Shown here: positions 1-7,878 of the stretch, in pieces | Position numbering within the stretch: position 1 is the stretch's first letter | Layout of the letters: each line of letters opens with the position of its first letter | Source: Waddlia chondrophila WSU 86-1044 | GTDB taxonomy: Bacteria; Chlamydiota; Chlamydiia; Chlamydiales; Waddliaceae | Length of the DNA stretch: 64,000 bases | Direction of reading: 5' to 3' | NCBI RefSeq assembly: GCF_000092785.1 | Contig: NC_014225.1 | Span: forward strand, 1,253,340-1,317,339 | The notes under the pieces: generated by a model | Told to the model about the DNA's origin: nothing | Databases searched by the model: none | What the model saw: only the letters and a program-made list of their open reading frames with translations | Position numbers and translations under genes: made by a program

Positions 1-26
1 AAAAGGAATTCTATTATGGTCAGGAT

Positions 27-1421
27 ATGCTAGTAAATTCTTTAAAAAAGAACAAGATAAACCTTTCTGACTACAATTATGAAAAAGACATCGAATGCCG
101 AAAATTGATGTCGGATCTGTCTGTTTTTGAGGTTAATACCCTAACGGAAATCGTCCACGGGTCATTAAATACAACAATTTCTCAAATTGCCGAGTCTGTT
201 GATGCAACTGAAGAAGACGTTTTGCCTGCGCTGGAGAAGCTGAAGAAGCTGAAGCTCTTTCAAATAAATGGCGATCGGATCAACATCAGCAAGGAGATGC
301 GAAAATACTACGAATCGCAGATTCCTAAATTTGACAACGATTTCAGAGCTGATATGGAATTTGTCAAAGGCTTCTTAAGCAAAGTCCCCATCCATGTCCT
401 TCCCATTTGGTATTCGATTCCCCGCACTTCCGATGATATTTTCGGCTCTATTATTGAAAAATTCTTGATCACACCAAAAATTTATCAACGTTATCTCGAT
501 GAAATCTCATTTGACGACCCCATCCTGAATGCGATCATGAATGATGTCTACAGCCACACAGATTATAAAATTCGTGTCAGCGAAGTGATCGAAAAATATA
601 GTCTGACCCGAGAACAGTTTGAAGAGCATATGCTTCTTTTGGAATTCAATCTTATCTGCTGCCTTAGCTACAATGAATCCGATGATCATTGGGTGGAGGT
701 GATTACCCCTTTTTATGAGTGGAGGCAGCTTCTGCGCGAGCGGAGAAAAAATCAGCCTCAGCCCATTAATCACCTTCTGGAAATTGAACGGACACACCCC
801 CACGATTTCGGCTTTGTCATGGACACATCAGCAATCACTTCAACGGCTTTGAACTCTCCAATCCCTATACATGAAGAAAACGGCGAATGGACCTTGCCGC
901 AAGAAACAGCACGCCATATCCTTGGACGCTCAATCACTCCACAATATGCCCGGCTGCTTTTAAAAATATTGATAGAACTAAAATTGGTAGAGATTGCCGA
1001 CCATCAGATTGTTTCTAAAGATCTTTCCGAAGATTGGCTGAAAAAACATCTGCAAGAGCAAGCCATCACTATTTATCGCTACGGAGTGCATCAGGGAGCT
1101 CCAGTTCCTGGAACTTATATCAATAGAGATTTGAGGGAAATTGAAACCTGCCTCAAGCGCCTGATGAATAAAGGATGGATCTATTTTGATGATTTTCTCA
1201 AGGGATGCTGCGCACCGATCGGAAACAACAACCCCGTCACGTTAGTAAAAAAAGGGAAACGCTGGAAGTATGAACTTCCAGCCTATTCTGAAGAAGACAT
1301 CAAGACGATTCACCAATACATTTTCCAAACATTGTTTGCAGCGGGATTTGTCGCAACAGGAACACATGCAGGCAAAGAGTGTTTCACCATCACTCCTTTC
1401 GGCCGCATGAGCATGGATTAA
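27..1421 (+). CDS. Unknown protein with N-terminal winged-helix-like region
   Basis: I do not recognise this family. The 464-residue product is soluble, with no signal peptide or membrane segment. Residues about 36-90 look like a winged helix: a helix-rich stretch, a recognition-helix-like segment (TISQIAESVDATEEDVLPAL), then a short basic turn. A second similar stretch lies near residues 190-225 and a third in the C-terminal third, so it may be a multi-winged-helix protein. The reading frame stays open upstream to the window edge, so the ATG at 27 may be internal and the gene 5'-partial; the better ribosome-binding sequence (AAAAGGA, positions 1-7) serves an ATG at 16 that leads only to a five-codon frame. 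Its stop overlaps the convergent recF stop by 4 bp. A role in DNA binding is only inference. Confidence 0.7.
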   Translation: MLVNSLKKNKINLSDYNYEKDIECRKLMSDLSVFEVNTLTEIVHGSLNTTISQIAESVDATEEDVLPALEKLKKLKLFQINGDRINISKEMRKYYESQIPKFDNDFRADMEFVKGFLSKVPIHVLPIWYSIPRTSDDIFGSIIEKFLITPKIYQRYLDEISFDDPILNAIMNDVYSHTDYKIRVSEVIEKYSLTREQFEEHMLLLEFNLICCLSYNESDDHWVEVITPFYEWRQLLRERRKNQPQPINHLLEIERTHPHDFGFVMDTSAITSTALNSPIPIHEENGEWTLPQETARHILGRSITPQYARLLLKILIELKLVEIADHQIVSKDLSEDWLKKHLQEQAITIYRYGVHQGAPVPGTYINRDLREIETCLKRLMNKGWIYFDDFLKGCCAPIGNNNPVTLVKKGKRWKYELPAYSEEDIKTIHQYIFQTLFAAGFVATGTHAGKECFTITPFGRMSMD

Positions 1422-2458
1422 AGGGTGATATGGTTTGTTTCCCTTGCATCCGAATGAAAATTCAAAGGCTCTGTGCTCGTCACAAACACTTGAGAAAAGG
1501 TGTCTAAAAGAGAGATCAGCCGCTCCCGCCTTCCTCCATCCAAGCTCACTCCGACATCATCAATCAACATAAGCGGTACGGAATCCGAATGAGTGTTTAA
1601 CTGAATCCACTCTGCAAACTTTAATGCTGTCGTCAAACTTTTTTTCTGCCCTTCGCTCGCAAAAAGCCGCGCTTCCCGATCTCCCAATTTAAGTGTAAGA
1701 TCATCAAGATGCGGGCCAATTAACGAAAATCCCATCTTCATCTCCCTTTTTCTCATTTTTTCATATTGCTCAGAAAGGTTTTCCGGGCTGTGTTTCGCAA
1801 GATAATCTAAAGACACCGTTTCCTTGCCTAAAGAAAGTCTATCTTGAACGCGCGCGCAGTCTTGCGCCAACAGATCGACAATCCTTTTTCTCTCTGCAAT
1901 GAGGTAGGCACCAGAAGCTGCCATCTCTTTCTCAAAAAGATCGATTGCCTGCTCATTTTGAGCTTTCAGCAACGTATTGCGTTGCTGCATGGCACGACTA
2001 TAACGGGTCAAATGATGAACGTAGAGCGGGTTCATTTGCGCAAGCTGCAAATCGAGAAACTCCCTGCGTCGGCTGGGAGCGCCTTTGACCAACTGAACAT
2101 CATCAGGAAGCATCAACGCTCCCTGAAGCTGTCCGATGAGGTCGGAAAGAGACCGGCAAGGATGGCGGTTGGTATAAATCTGCCTTTGCCGCTTTTCGTA
2201 AATAAATCGAATCGAATGATCGATCTCTTGATTTTCGTAAAGCGCCTCGACATAAAATCCGCTCTCACCTTCACGCACCATCTCATCGAGATTTCTAGAG
2301 CGAAAAGACCGACCGGTAATAAGAAGGTAAATGGCTTCTAATATTGTGGTCTTTCCGCGTGCATTAGGGCCTATGATTAAATTATTTTGAGGGCCGAAGG
2401 TAAACTGCGCTTTTTCATACGATCGAAAATTGCGCAAAAGGAGCGCTTTAACCTGCAT
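1418..2458 (-). CDS. recF: DNA replication and repair protein RecF
   Basis: RecF is an SMC-like ATPase that helps load RecA at single-strand gaps. The 346-residue protein has the family length. It carries a Walker A loop GPNARGKT at residues 30-37, an ABC-type signature region (FASEGQKKSLTTAL) in the C-terminal third and a Walker B-type stretch (LMLIDDVGVSLD) with the acidic pair. It starts MQVKALLLRNFRSY, the usual RecF opening beta-strand. It lies downstream of dnaN on the same strand, as in other Chlamydiae, but 157 bp away, with two inverted repeats between them. Its 3' end overlaps the convergent gene by 4 bp. Confidence 0.95.
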   Translation of the reverse strand: MQVKALLLRNFRSYEKAQFTFGPQNNLIIGPNARGKTTILEAIYLLITGRSFRSRNLDEMVREGESGFYVEALYENQEIDHSIRFIYEKRQRQIYTNRHPCRSLSDLIGQLQGALMLPDDVQLVKGAPSRRREFLDLQLAQMNPLYVHHLTRYSRAMQQRNTLLKAQNEQAIDLFEKEMAASGAYLIAERKRIVDLLAQDCARVQDRLSLGKETVSLDYLAKHSPENLSEQYEKMRKREMKMGFSLIGPHLDDLTLKLGDREARLFASEGQKKSLTTALKFAEWIQLNTHSDSVPLMLIDDVGVSLDGGRRERLISLLDTFSQVFVTSTEPLNFHSDARETNHITL

Positions 2459-2503
2459 TTCTCATAAATCCTCGGCCAATTTGAACAATTTATCACACCA
2501 TTT

Positions 2504-2562
2504 TTGTTCCCAAATGCCTTCGCCTTGTCGACTTGACAATGTTCTCAGGCATTTGAGAACAA
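2504..2562. repeat. Long-loop inverted repeat between dnaN and recF
   Basis: Arms at 2504-2519 and 2547-2562 (TTGTTCCCAAATGCCT against its complement) match at 15 of 16 positions with a 27-nt loop. A shorter hairpin (GTTCTC/GAGAAC, 2541-2560) is nested in the right arm. There is no poly-T run, so it is not a standard terminator. It could be an operator, an RNA processing structure, or part of the recF leader. Confidence 0.6.
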
Positions 2563-2607
2563 ATCTGGCACAATATCTTGCCCAACTTACCTCAAGCCTT
2601 TGCGAAA

Positions 2608-2627
2608 AATGCAGGTTAACCTGCATT
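2608..2627. repeat. Perfect 20-bp palindrome at the dnaN stop codon
   Basis: Positions 2608-2627 form a perfect palindrome with no loop, centred just inside the dnaN stop codon (2616-2618). One half (ATGCAGGTTAA) is also the first 11 bases of recF, immediately after its start. Whether this is functional or chance is open. Confidence 0.55.
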
Positions 2628-3737
2628 CTCGCTCAAACGCATGGGCATCAAAACAAACAGAGGCGAGTCCTCTGTTCCTTCCTCAGTATCCGTGATAACG
2701 CCAGGGTTAAACGAATCAGTCACTCCCAATGTCACCCGCTCTCCTCGAGTATGCTTCAAGATATCCATGAAAAACGTTGGATCGAAAGCAATATCGATCT
2801 GATCAGCATGATAATTCACCGGCATGGAAACATTACCTTCTCCAACATCTTTCGTGTTGGCAGACAGTTTGACTTCTCCGTTTCCAAAGGAAAAGCGTAC
2901 GGAATGATACCCTTCAGCAGTAAAAAGAGACACCTGGCGTAAAAGAGTCAGCAGCTCTTCGCGATGAAGCGTTAAAGACTGCCCTGACCGGTCGGGAATG
3001 ACACGGTTGACATCGGGATAGTCTCCGGATAAAAGTTTTGTAACATGAAGGCTGTTTTCCGTCTCCACCGCAATTTTATCGTTTAGAAGATACAAAGTTG
3101 CATCGCCTTCTTCTTTCAAGTTCTTGAGGATCTCATCAACAGCTTTAATTGGAACGATATACCCCCCGCTGAATGAAGGATCGATTTCCAAATCTAAGCG
3201 AGTCCTGGCCAACCGCTTTCCGTCTGTTCCGACAAAACATGCTCTTCCATTCTCAATATGAAGAAAAACTCCAGTCAATGCATACCGGGTGTCATCTTTT
3301 GACACTGCGAAAGAGGTGCGGAAAAACATCTCTTTAAGCTGTTGCTGGGTCAATTTTATAGGAGTCGCATCTGCAAAAGAAGGAAGTTCGGGATAATTGC
3401 CGCCAGCCATCCCATTCAGCTTAAATTTAGAAGTGTCCGAAATAATTTCGGTCACATGATTTTCACTCGTTGTCACTTCAACATTCATAGAAGTCAACTC
3501 TCGAATCAAAGAAGCCAGTTTTTTTACCGGAAGAGTCGTCGATCCTTCCTCTAACACTTTCGCCTCTGTGAAACAACGCACGCCGACAGTCAAATCCGTT
3601 GCTGTGAGAATCAACTCGCCGTTTTTTGCTTCAATGAGAATGTTCGATAAAACCGGCATCGTCGGATTTGGAGGCACAACGTGCTGGCATTTGCTGATCA
3701 GATAATTGAACTCTTGAGTGGAAATAACGAACTTCAT
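2616..3737 (-). CDS. dnaN: DNA polymerase III beta subunit (sliding clamp)
   Basis: The beta clamp forms the dimeric ring that tethers the replicative polymerase to DNA. The 373 residues match the family length and show the three-fold repeat: an N-terminal domain opening MKFVISTQEFNYLISKCQHV with PVLSNILIEA, a middle domain with FRTSFAVSKDDTRYALTGVF, and a C-terminal domain ending VLMPMRL, the classic clamp terminus, followed by SENAG. It starts at the ATG at 3737, preceded by AAGGGA. It is transcribed divergently from smpB across a 160-bp gap that contains a perfect 19-bp inverted repeat, and it is followed by recF. Confidence 0.97.
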   Translation of the reverse strand: MKFVISTQEFNYLISKCQHVVPPNPTMPVLSNILIEAKNGELILTATDLTVGVRCFTEAKVLEEGSTTLPVKKLASLIRELTSMNVEVTTSENHVTEIISDTSKFKLNGMAGGNYPELPSFADATPIKLTQQQLKEMFFRTSFAVSKDDTRYALTGVFLHIENGRACFVGTDGKRLARTRLDLEIDPSFSGGYIVPIKAVDEILKNLKEEGDATLYLLNDKIAVETENSLHVTKLLSGDYPDVNRVIPDRSGQSLTLHREELLTLLRQVSLFTAEGYHSVRFSFGNGEVKLSANTKDVGEGNVSMPVNYHADQIDIAFDPTFFMDILKHTRGERVTLGVTDSFNPGVITDTEEGTEDSPLFVLMPMRLSENAG

Positions 3738-3811
3738 AAATTAGGATCCCTTTTTTGATCGCTTCAGGGAAAAAGATTACCTGATTGAAAATCTGAAAGT
3801 CAAGTGTAGGG

Positions 3812-3864
3812 CTAGTGCTTTGTGTAAAAAGTTTTTGAAATAAAATTTTTACACAAAGCACTAG
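3812..3864. promoter_or_regulatory. Perfect 19-bp inverted repeat between dnaN and smpB
   Basis: Arms at 3812-3830 and 3846-3864 (CTAGTGCTTTGTGTAAAAA and its exact complement) flank a 15-nt AT-rich loop. It lies in the only non-coding space between two divergent genes, about 75 bp upstream of dnaN and 34 bp upstream of the preferred smpB start. It could be an operator shared by both promoters, a structured leader for smpB, or a relic of a small insertion. There is no T-run after the right arm that would make it a typical terminator for either gene. Confidence 0.75.
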
Positions 3865-3897
3865 GTTTTTATCCATGTATTGTCTATGATGTTTGCC

Positions 3898-4368
3898 ATG
3901 GGAAAAAAATCGTCATCTTCAGAACTTGTCTCAAACCGCAAAGCACGTCACAGCTACGAGATTCTCGACACCTATGAAGCCGGCATCGCACTGACCGGAA
4001 CAGAGGTCAAATCTTTAAGAGATAACGGCGGATCGCTGCAAGAAGCCTACATTCGCGTCAAAGGGGGAGAACTTTGGCTGCTTAAATGCCATATTGCCCC
4101 ATGGAAATACGGCAATATTCACAACCATGAAGAGACCAGAGAACGCAAGCTCCTCATGCACAAAAAAGAGATTCAGCGCCTGAAAGCCGCCACCCAGGAA
4201 AAAGGGCTTACAATCGTCCCTCTTGCACTCTATTTGAAGAACGGAAAAATTAAAGTCAGCCTCGCTGCAGCGAAAGGTAAAACAGGCTTGGATAAAAGGA
4301 AATCGCTAAAAGAAAAAGATGAAAAACGGCGCATGCAGCAAGCGATGAAGCGCGATGTATCACATTAA
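3898..4368 (+). CDS. smpB: SsrA-binding protein SmpB
   Basis: SmpB binds tmRNA and is required for trans-translation, which frees stalled ribosomes. The product is 156 residues from the chosen ATG at 3898, which gives the conserved start MGKKSSSSELVSNRKARHSY; in-frame TTG (3880) and ATGs (3886, 3889) upstream would add up to six residues. Family signatures include GIALTGTEVKSLRDN, the ILKxHIxPY-like stretch (LLKCHIAPWKYGN) and the basic C-terminal tail (KGKTGLDKRKSLKEKD...KR) that enters the ribosomal decoding channel. It overlaps rlmH by 14 bp, which suggests translational coupling. Confidence 0.96.
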   Translation: MGKKSSSSELVSNRKARHSYEILDTYEAGIALTGTEVKSLRDNGGSLQEAYIRVKGGELWLLKCHIAPWKYGNIHNHEETRERKLLMHKKEIQRLKAATQEKGLTIVPLALYLKNGKIKVSLAAAKGKTGLDKRKSLKEKDEKRRMQQAMKRDVSH

Positions 4369-4780
4369 AATTTTTTCAGTAGGCAAGACAAAAGAACAGT
4401 GGCTGACAGACGCTGTTAACGAATATGAGAAGCGGCTTTGCTCCACTGTAAAATTTGAATGCATTTGGGCAAAACACGACGAACAGCTAAAAGCTCTTTC
4501 CGCGAAAGAAAAACACCTAGTCCTTTTAGATCCGAACGGAAAATTGATGACAAGCGAACAATTTTCCGAATTCCTCGTCGATCAATTAGAGTGCGGAGGT
4601 TCAAAGTTGACATTGATCATCGGCGGATCGGATGGAATTCCAAAAGAGCTAAAGGGAAAAGGTCCTCAATTAAGCCTCTCCCCTCTTACTTTTACCCACC
4701 AAATGACACGCCTGATTTTGATAGAGCAGATTTATCGAGCCCTTGAAATCGAAAAAGGCTCGAATTATCATCGGGCTTGA
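4355..4780 (+). CDS. rlmH: 23S rRNA pseudouridine1915 N3-methyltransferase RlmH
   Basis: RlmH is a small SPOUT methyltransferase that methylates pseudouridine 1915 of 23S rRNA using S-adenosylmethionine. The 141-residue product has the family length. The SAM-binding trefoil knot is visible as LTLIIGGSDGIP (about residues 87-98) followed by SLSPLTFTHQMTRLILIEQIYRA, and it ends in a NYHR motif near the C terminus, in place of the usual PYH. It begins inside smpB (14-bp overlap) and its end overlaps the convergent membrane gene by 13 bp. Confidence 0.95.
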   Translation: MYHIKIFSVGKTKEQWLTDAVNEYEKRLCSTVKFECIWAKHDEQLKALSAKEKHLVLLDPNGKLMTSEQFSEFLVDQLECGGSKLTLIIGGSDGIPKELKGKGPQLSLSPLTFTHQMTRLILIEQIYRALEIEKGSNYHRA

Positions 4781-5232
4781 CGAAAGTACAACATCGAACC
4801 GTTGATCAAAGCAGCGCCGATCGCCACATCAATAGCTCCTCGCACATCCATAGGAACCTGGAAAAATTTGATCGCCATTCCCAAACCGATCATCGACAAA
4901 AGCAATAGATAATAGGGAAGGCTGTACATCTTAGCAATTGATGTCGGCTCCTCAAATTTTCGGATTCTGTCGACAACGCGTTTAACAGATTTAGCAAAAA
5001 TAAACCTTCCTTTATAAAAGCCGATGACCAAGCCTGCCAGAATCAACGCAATCACACTGTTCTCATGGCTGCCTAACGCATTTGACAAAAATGCAAACAT
5101 CGAGCTGAAACTCGCTTCCGGCAAAAGAAGGCCTGTCAATAAACGCAGCCCCAATTGCAACAGGAAGATGCCGACCACAAACCATGTCACGCCGGCAAAA
5201 ATAATTAAAGTTTTATGTTTAAAAGTTGGCAT
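4768..5232 (-). CDS. Small polytopic membrane protein, unknown function
   Basis: A 154-residue protein with about four hydrophobic segments (near residues 8-30, 58-72, 103-120 and 128-148), consistent with an inner-membrane protein. A basic loop (KGRFIFAKSVKRVVDRIRKF, about 70-90) separates the two membrane pairs and probably faces the cytoplasm. I do not recognise a named family and propose no function. The start at 5232 has no strong ribosome-binding site. It is convergent with rlmH (13-bp overlap) and divergent from the PIN-TRAM gene. Confidence 0.75.
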   Translation of the reverse strand: MPTFKHKTLIIFAGVTWFVVGIFLLQLGLRLLTGLLLPEASFSSMFAFLSNALGSHENSVIALILAGLVIGFYKGRFIFAKSVKRVVDRIRKFEEPTSIAKMYSLPYYLLLLSMIGLGMAIKFFQVPMDVRGAIDVAIGAALINGSMLYFRQAR

Positions 5233-5354
5233 ATGAACCTATCCTGAGTTAAAATAAAGAAGATTGTACCAAAGGTAGACAAAAAACGTCCATTATTATA
5301 TAAATATTTAATTTTGAAAGATGATCGGTATAAACTCAAAATTTGGGAATAAGA

Positions 5355-6461
5355 ATGATGAATGCATGTACAATATTTTTTAAATTAATTTTTTCTTTTT
5401 TGTCGGTACTTTTCTTTACACTATTTACCGCAACAACCTTTTCTTATGGATTTACCCTCTACAGCGCTGTCATTGGCGTAGCCGGAGGAGCCTTGTTCAG
5501 CATGCTTGTTTTTGCATCGGACATTGTGTTCAAACGGGTCTCGCTAAAACAGATGAACGTTTTGACTCTGGGACTTTTATTCGGCTACCTGCTTGGACAA
5601 TCGATCACCCTTATCTTAACAGCTGTGATCGATCTTGCAGCATTAACGGTTTGGCCTGAGACGATTGCCTTAACCAAAGCTGGCATCTTCCTGTTTTGCG
5701 TCTATTTTGGAATAACCTTCACGGCGAAAGCTTCCGAAGAAATCCACGCAAGCATTCCATTTATCAAATTCAAACCCTCCGCGCAAAGGAAAAAAGATTA
5801 CATCCTGGACTTTACTGCTCTATGCGATACGCGTTTAATCGACTTGGCAGCGGCCGGATTGCTCGACAACCATTTGATCCTTCCCCGCTTTATTCTTAAA
5901 AAAATCTATGAAAAAGCCGAATCTCAACAAGATCCGGCAAATGTCAAAGCCCGGCGCGCGCTGGAAGTGATCAAAAAATTGGAAGAGCTTCCAGAGCTGC
6001 ATTTAAAAACAGTAGAAACTGACTTTCCGGAAATCAAAGAGATCCAAGGCAAACTTGTACGCCTGGCCAGGCTGCTCGATGCCTACATGTTGACAGCAGA
6101 AGCCAACCAAATCGAACAATCCAGCGTTGAAGGGATCCGAATCATCAATATGCACAACCTTGCCAAAGCATTGAAGCCTCTGACACAAACAGGAGAGTTC
6201 ATCTCGATCAAAGTGCAGCGCTATGGTAAAGAAGCTCGCCAGGGTGTTGGATATCTTGAAGACGGCACCATGGTCGTCATCAACGGCGGAGCTGAATTCA
6301 TTGGAGAAATGATTAAAGCCCAAGTCCTATCCGTTAAACATACCTCTTCTGGAAGGATGATCTTTTGCAATGCTTTTGAAGATGAAGAAGGATACGCCGA
6401 AGAAAGAATGGCGATCCCGGATAAAGACGACTCGTCGGCTAAAAAATACTTCGCCCTATAA
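5355..6461 (+). CDS. Membrane-anchored PIN-TRAM domain protein (YacL-like)
   Basis: The architecture matches the Bacillus YacL family: about four N-terminal membrane segments (first ~110 residues), a PIN nuclease-fold domain at about 148-265, and a C-terminal TRAM domain at about 285-345. PIN features are YILDFTALCDTRLIDLAAAG with acidic residues, KLVRLARLLDAYMLTAEANQ, and GIRIINMHNLAKALKP. TRAM features are GQ-like GVGYLEDGTMVVINGGAEFIGE. PIN domains usually cleave RNA, but the acidic residue in the usual VTND stretch is Glu here (LTAEAN). I chose the ATG at 5355 (preceded by GGGAATAAGA) over the TTG at 5343. Its stop is 4 bp before acpS, so the two are probably co-transcribed. Confidence 0.85.
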   Translation: MMNACTIFFKLIFSFLSVLFFTLFTATTFSYGFTLYSAVIGVAGGALFSMLVFASDIVFKRVSLKQMNVLTLGLLFGYLLGQSITLILTAVIDLAALTVWPETIALTKAGIFLFCVYFGITFTAKASEEIHASIPFIKFKPSAQRKKDYILDFTALCDTRLIDLAAAGLLDNHLILPRFILKKIYEKAESQQDPANVKARRALEVIKKLEELPELHLKTVETDFPEIKEIQGKLVRLARLLDAYMLTAEANQIEQSSVEGIRIINMHNLAKALKPLTQTGEFISIKVQRYGKEARQGVGYLEDGTMVVINGGAEFIGEMIKAQVLSVKHTSSGRMIFCNAFEDEEGYAEERMAIPDKDDSSAKKYFAL

Positions 6462-6465
6462 AGCA

Positions 6466-6834
6466 ATGATAAAAGGTCTTGGAACCGACATCATCGAAAT
6501 TGACCGTATCGAAAAAGTTTTTAATCGATACGGTCAAAAATTTTTAGACAGAATTTTGAGCAAATCAGAACAAGAGTACTGTTTAAAATATAAGAATCCC
6601 GTCCAACACTACGCAGGAAGATTCGCTGCAAAAGAAGCGATAGTCAAAGCTCTTGGAACAGGGATACGGAAAGCGGTCTCATGGACTGATATCGAAATCT
6701 TGAATAACAATCAGGGGAAACCCCAAGTGTATCTTTCACCGGAAGTCAGATCGCATTTCTCCGATCCGATCATCCATATTTCAATTAGTCATTCAAAGAA
6801 ATATGCAACAGCCGTTGCTATCATGGAAAAATAG
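6466..6834 (+). CDS. acpS: Holo-[acyl-carrier-protein] synthase AcpS
   Basis: AcpS transfers 4'-phosphopantetheine from CoA to the serine of ACP. The start at 6466 gives a 122-residue protein beginning MIKGLGTDIIEIDRIEKV, the conserved AcpS opening with the Mg-binding Asp; a longer frame upstream only overlaps the PIN-TRAM gene. The second metal-site motif, GRFAAKEAIVKALGTG, follows at about residues 45-60, and HISISHSKKYATAVAI closes the fold. Its substrate ACP is encoded convergently right next door (acpP at 6869-7102), a useful functional pairing. Confidence 0.95.
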   Translation: MIKGLGTDIIEIDRIEKVFNRYGQKFLDRILSKSEQEYCLKYKNPVQHYAGRFAAKEAIVKALGTGIRKAVSWTDIEILNNNQGKPQVYLSPEVRSHFSDPIIHISISHSKKYATAVAIMEK

Positions 6835-6868
6835 ACGACACGCTTTAAGGCATGCCGCCCATATTCAT

Positions 6869-7102
6869 TTACGATTTGGTTTTTTCCAAATAATTAACGA
6901 CATCTCCAACAGTTTTTAGCTTTTCAGCTTCTTCTTCGGAGATCTCAATACCAAAGCGCTCTTCAAAAGTCATGATCAACTCTGTAAGATCTAGAGAATC
7001 CGCATTGAGGTCTTCGACAAAAGACTTCTCAAGAGAAACATCTCCTTTATCTACACCTAGTTGCTCGACAACAATATCGATCACTTCTTGTTCTGTAGCC
7101 AT
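6869..7102 (-). CDS. acpP: Acyl carrier protein
   Basis: A 77-residue acidic protein of standard ACP length. The attachment motif DSLD carries the phosphopantetheine serine at residue 36, and the helices [15 protein letters not shown] and [21 protein letters not shown] are typical. It is the last gene of the fabH-fabD-fabG-acpP operon, 23 bp downstream of fabG, and carries the growing chain for the enzymes encoded upstream. Confidence 0.97.
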   Translation of the reverse strand: MATEQEVIDIVVEQLGVDKGDVSLEKSFVEDLNADSLDLTELIMTFEERFGIEISEEEAEKLKTVGDVVNYLEKTKS

Positions 7103-7125
7103 TTAGATATCCTCGATTAAAAAGG

Positions 7126-7878
7126 TTATAAAATCATTCCACCGTCAACTGTAATCACTTGACCTGTAATGTAGTCCGATAACGAACTCGCTAAAAATAG
7201 TACGGCATTGGCAACATCTTCAACGCTTCCCATTTTTCCAAAAGGAATTTGCGACAAAATTGCCTGTTTTTGCTGGTCGCCTAAAGCCTCTGTCATTCTT
7301 GTGTCTATAAATCCGGGAGCAACGCAGTTTACGCAAATATTTCTCGGAGCCAGCTCCTTTGCCAACGCTTTGGAAAATCCAATGATTGCCGACTTCGAAG
7401 CGGCATAATTCGCTTGCCCTGCATTTCCTGTTAGACCAACAACTGAGCTCATATTGATCATTTTTCCACGTCTGGCTTTCATCATCTGCCTAACAAGAGC
7501 TTGGCAGGTATTGTAACAAGATTTCACATTAACCGCCATGACCTCGTCCCAATCATCTTCAGTCATTTTCATCAGCAACTGATCCCGTGTAATCCCTGCA
7601 TTATTCACAAGGATATCCACCTTGCCAAAAAGAGACAGAACCTCGTTAACCGCCTGCCCCACACGGTTTTTATCAGACACGTCCACCTGAAAAAAGTGCA
7701 CAGCTTCCCCACCCGCTTGGGCATTGATCTCCTCTGCAACGCTTTTTCCCCTTTCTGCATGGGTGCCAAAAATCGCAATTGTTGCTCCGTGCTCAACAAA
7801 AGTTCGGGTAATCGCTCGTCCTATCCCTGCACTTCCTCCTGTGACAATTGCCGTCTGATCTTTTAAAAGTTGCCGCAT
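7126..7878 (-). CDS. fabG: 3-oxoacyl-ACP reductase FabG
   Basis: FabG reduces beta-ketoacyl-ACP with NADPH in fatty-acid elongation. The 250-residue short-chain dehydrogenase shows the nucleotide-binding TGGSAGIG (residues 13-20), the NNAGIT motif, the catalytic serine region INMSSVVG and YAASK with the Tyr-x3-Lys pair, and the C-terminal YITGQVITVDGGM that is typical of FabG. Its start overlaps the fabD end by 16 bp. Confidence 0.97.
   Translation of the reverse strand: MRQLLKDQTAIVTGGSAGIGRAITRTFVEHGATIAIFGTHAERGKSVAEEINAQAGGEAVHFFQVDVSDKNRVGQAVNEVLSLFGKVDILVNNAGITRDQLLMKMTEDDWDEVMAVNVKSCYNTCQALVRQMMKARRGKMINMSSVVGLTGNAGQANYAASKSAIIGFSKALAKELAPRNICVNCVAPGFIDTRMTEALGDQQKQAILSQIPFGKMGSVEDVANAVLFLASSLSDYITGQVITVDGGMIL

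Noticed and set aside
1-26. ATG at 16 with a good AAAAGGA ribosome site
   Set aside because: Opens only a five-codon frame before a stop; likely chance.
507-803. 98-codon minus-strand frame within the first gene
   Set aside because: Antisense shadow of the 27-1421 gene; no ribosome site and no family features.
1844-2341. 165-codon plus-strand frame over recF
   Set aside because: Antisense to the well-supported recF; no recognisable protein features.
3631-3876. Minus-strand 81-codon frame across the dnaN start and its upstream repeat
   Set aside because: Overlaps dnaN in another frame and reads through the inverted repeat; an artefact of open frames in the repeat.
6835-6868. Possible small peptide or terminator between acpS and acpP
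   Set aside because: 34 bp only; no clear stem or start codon context.
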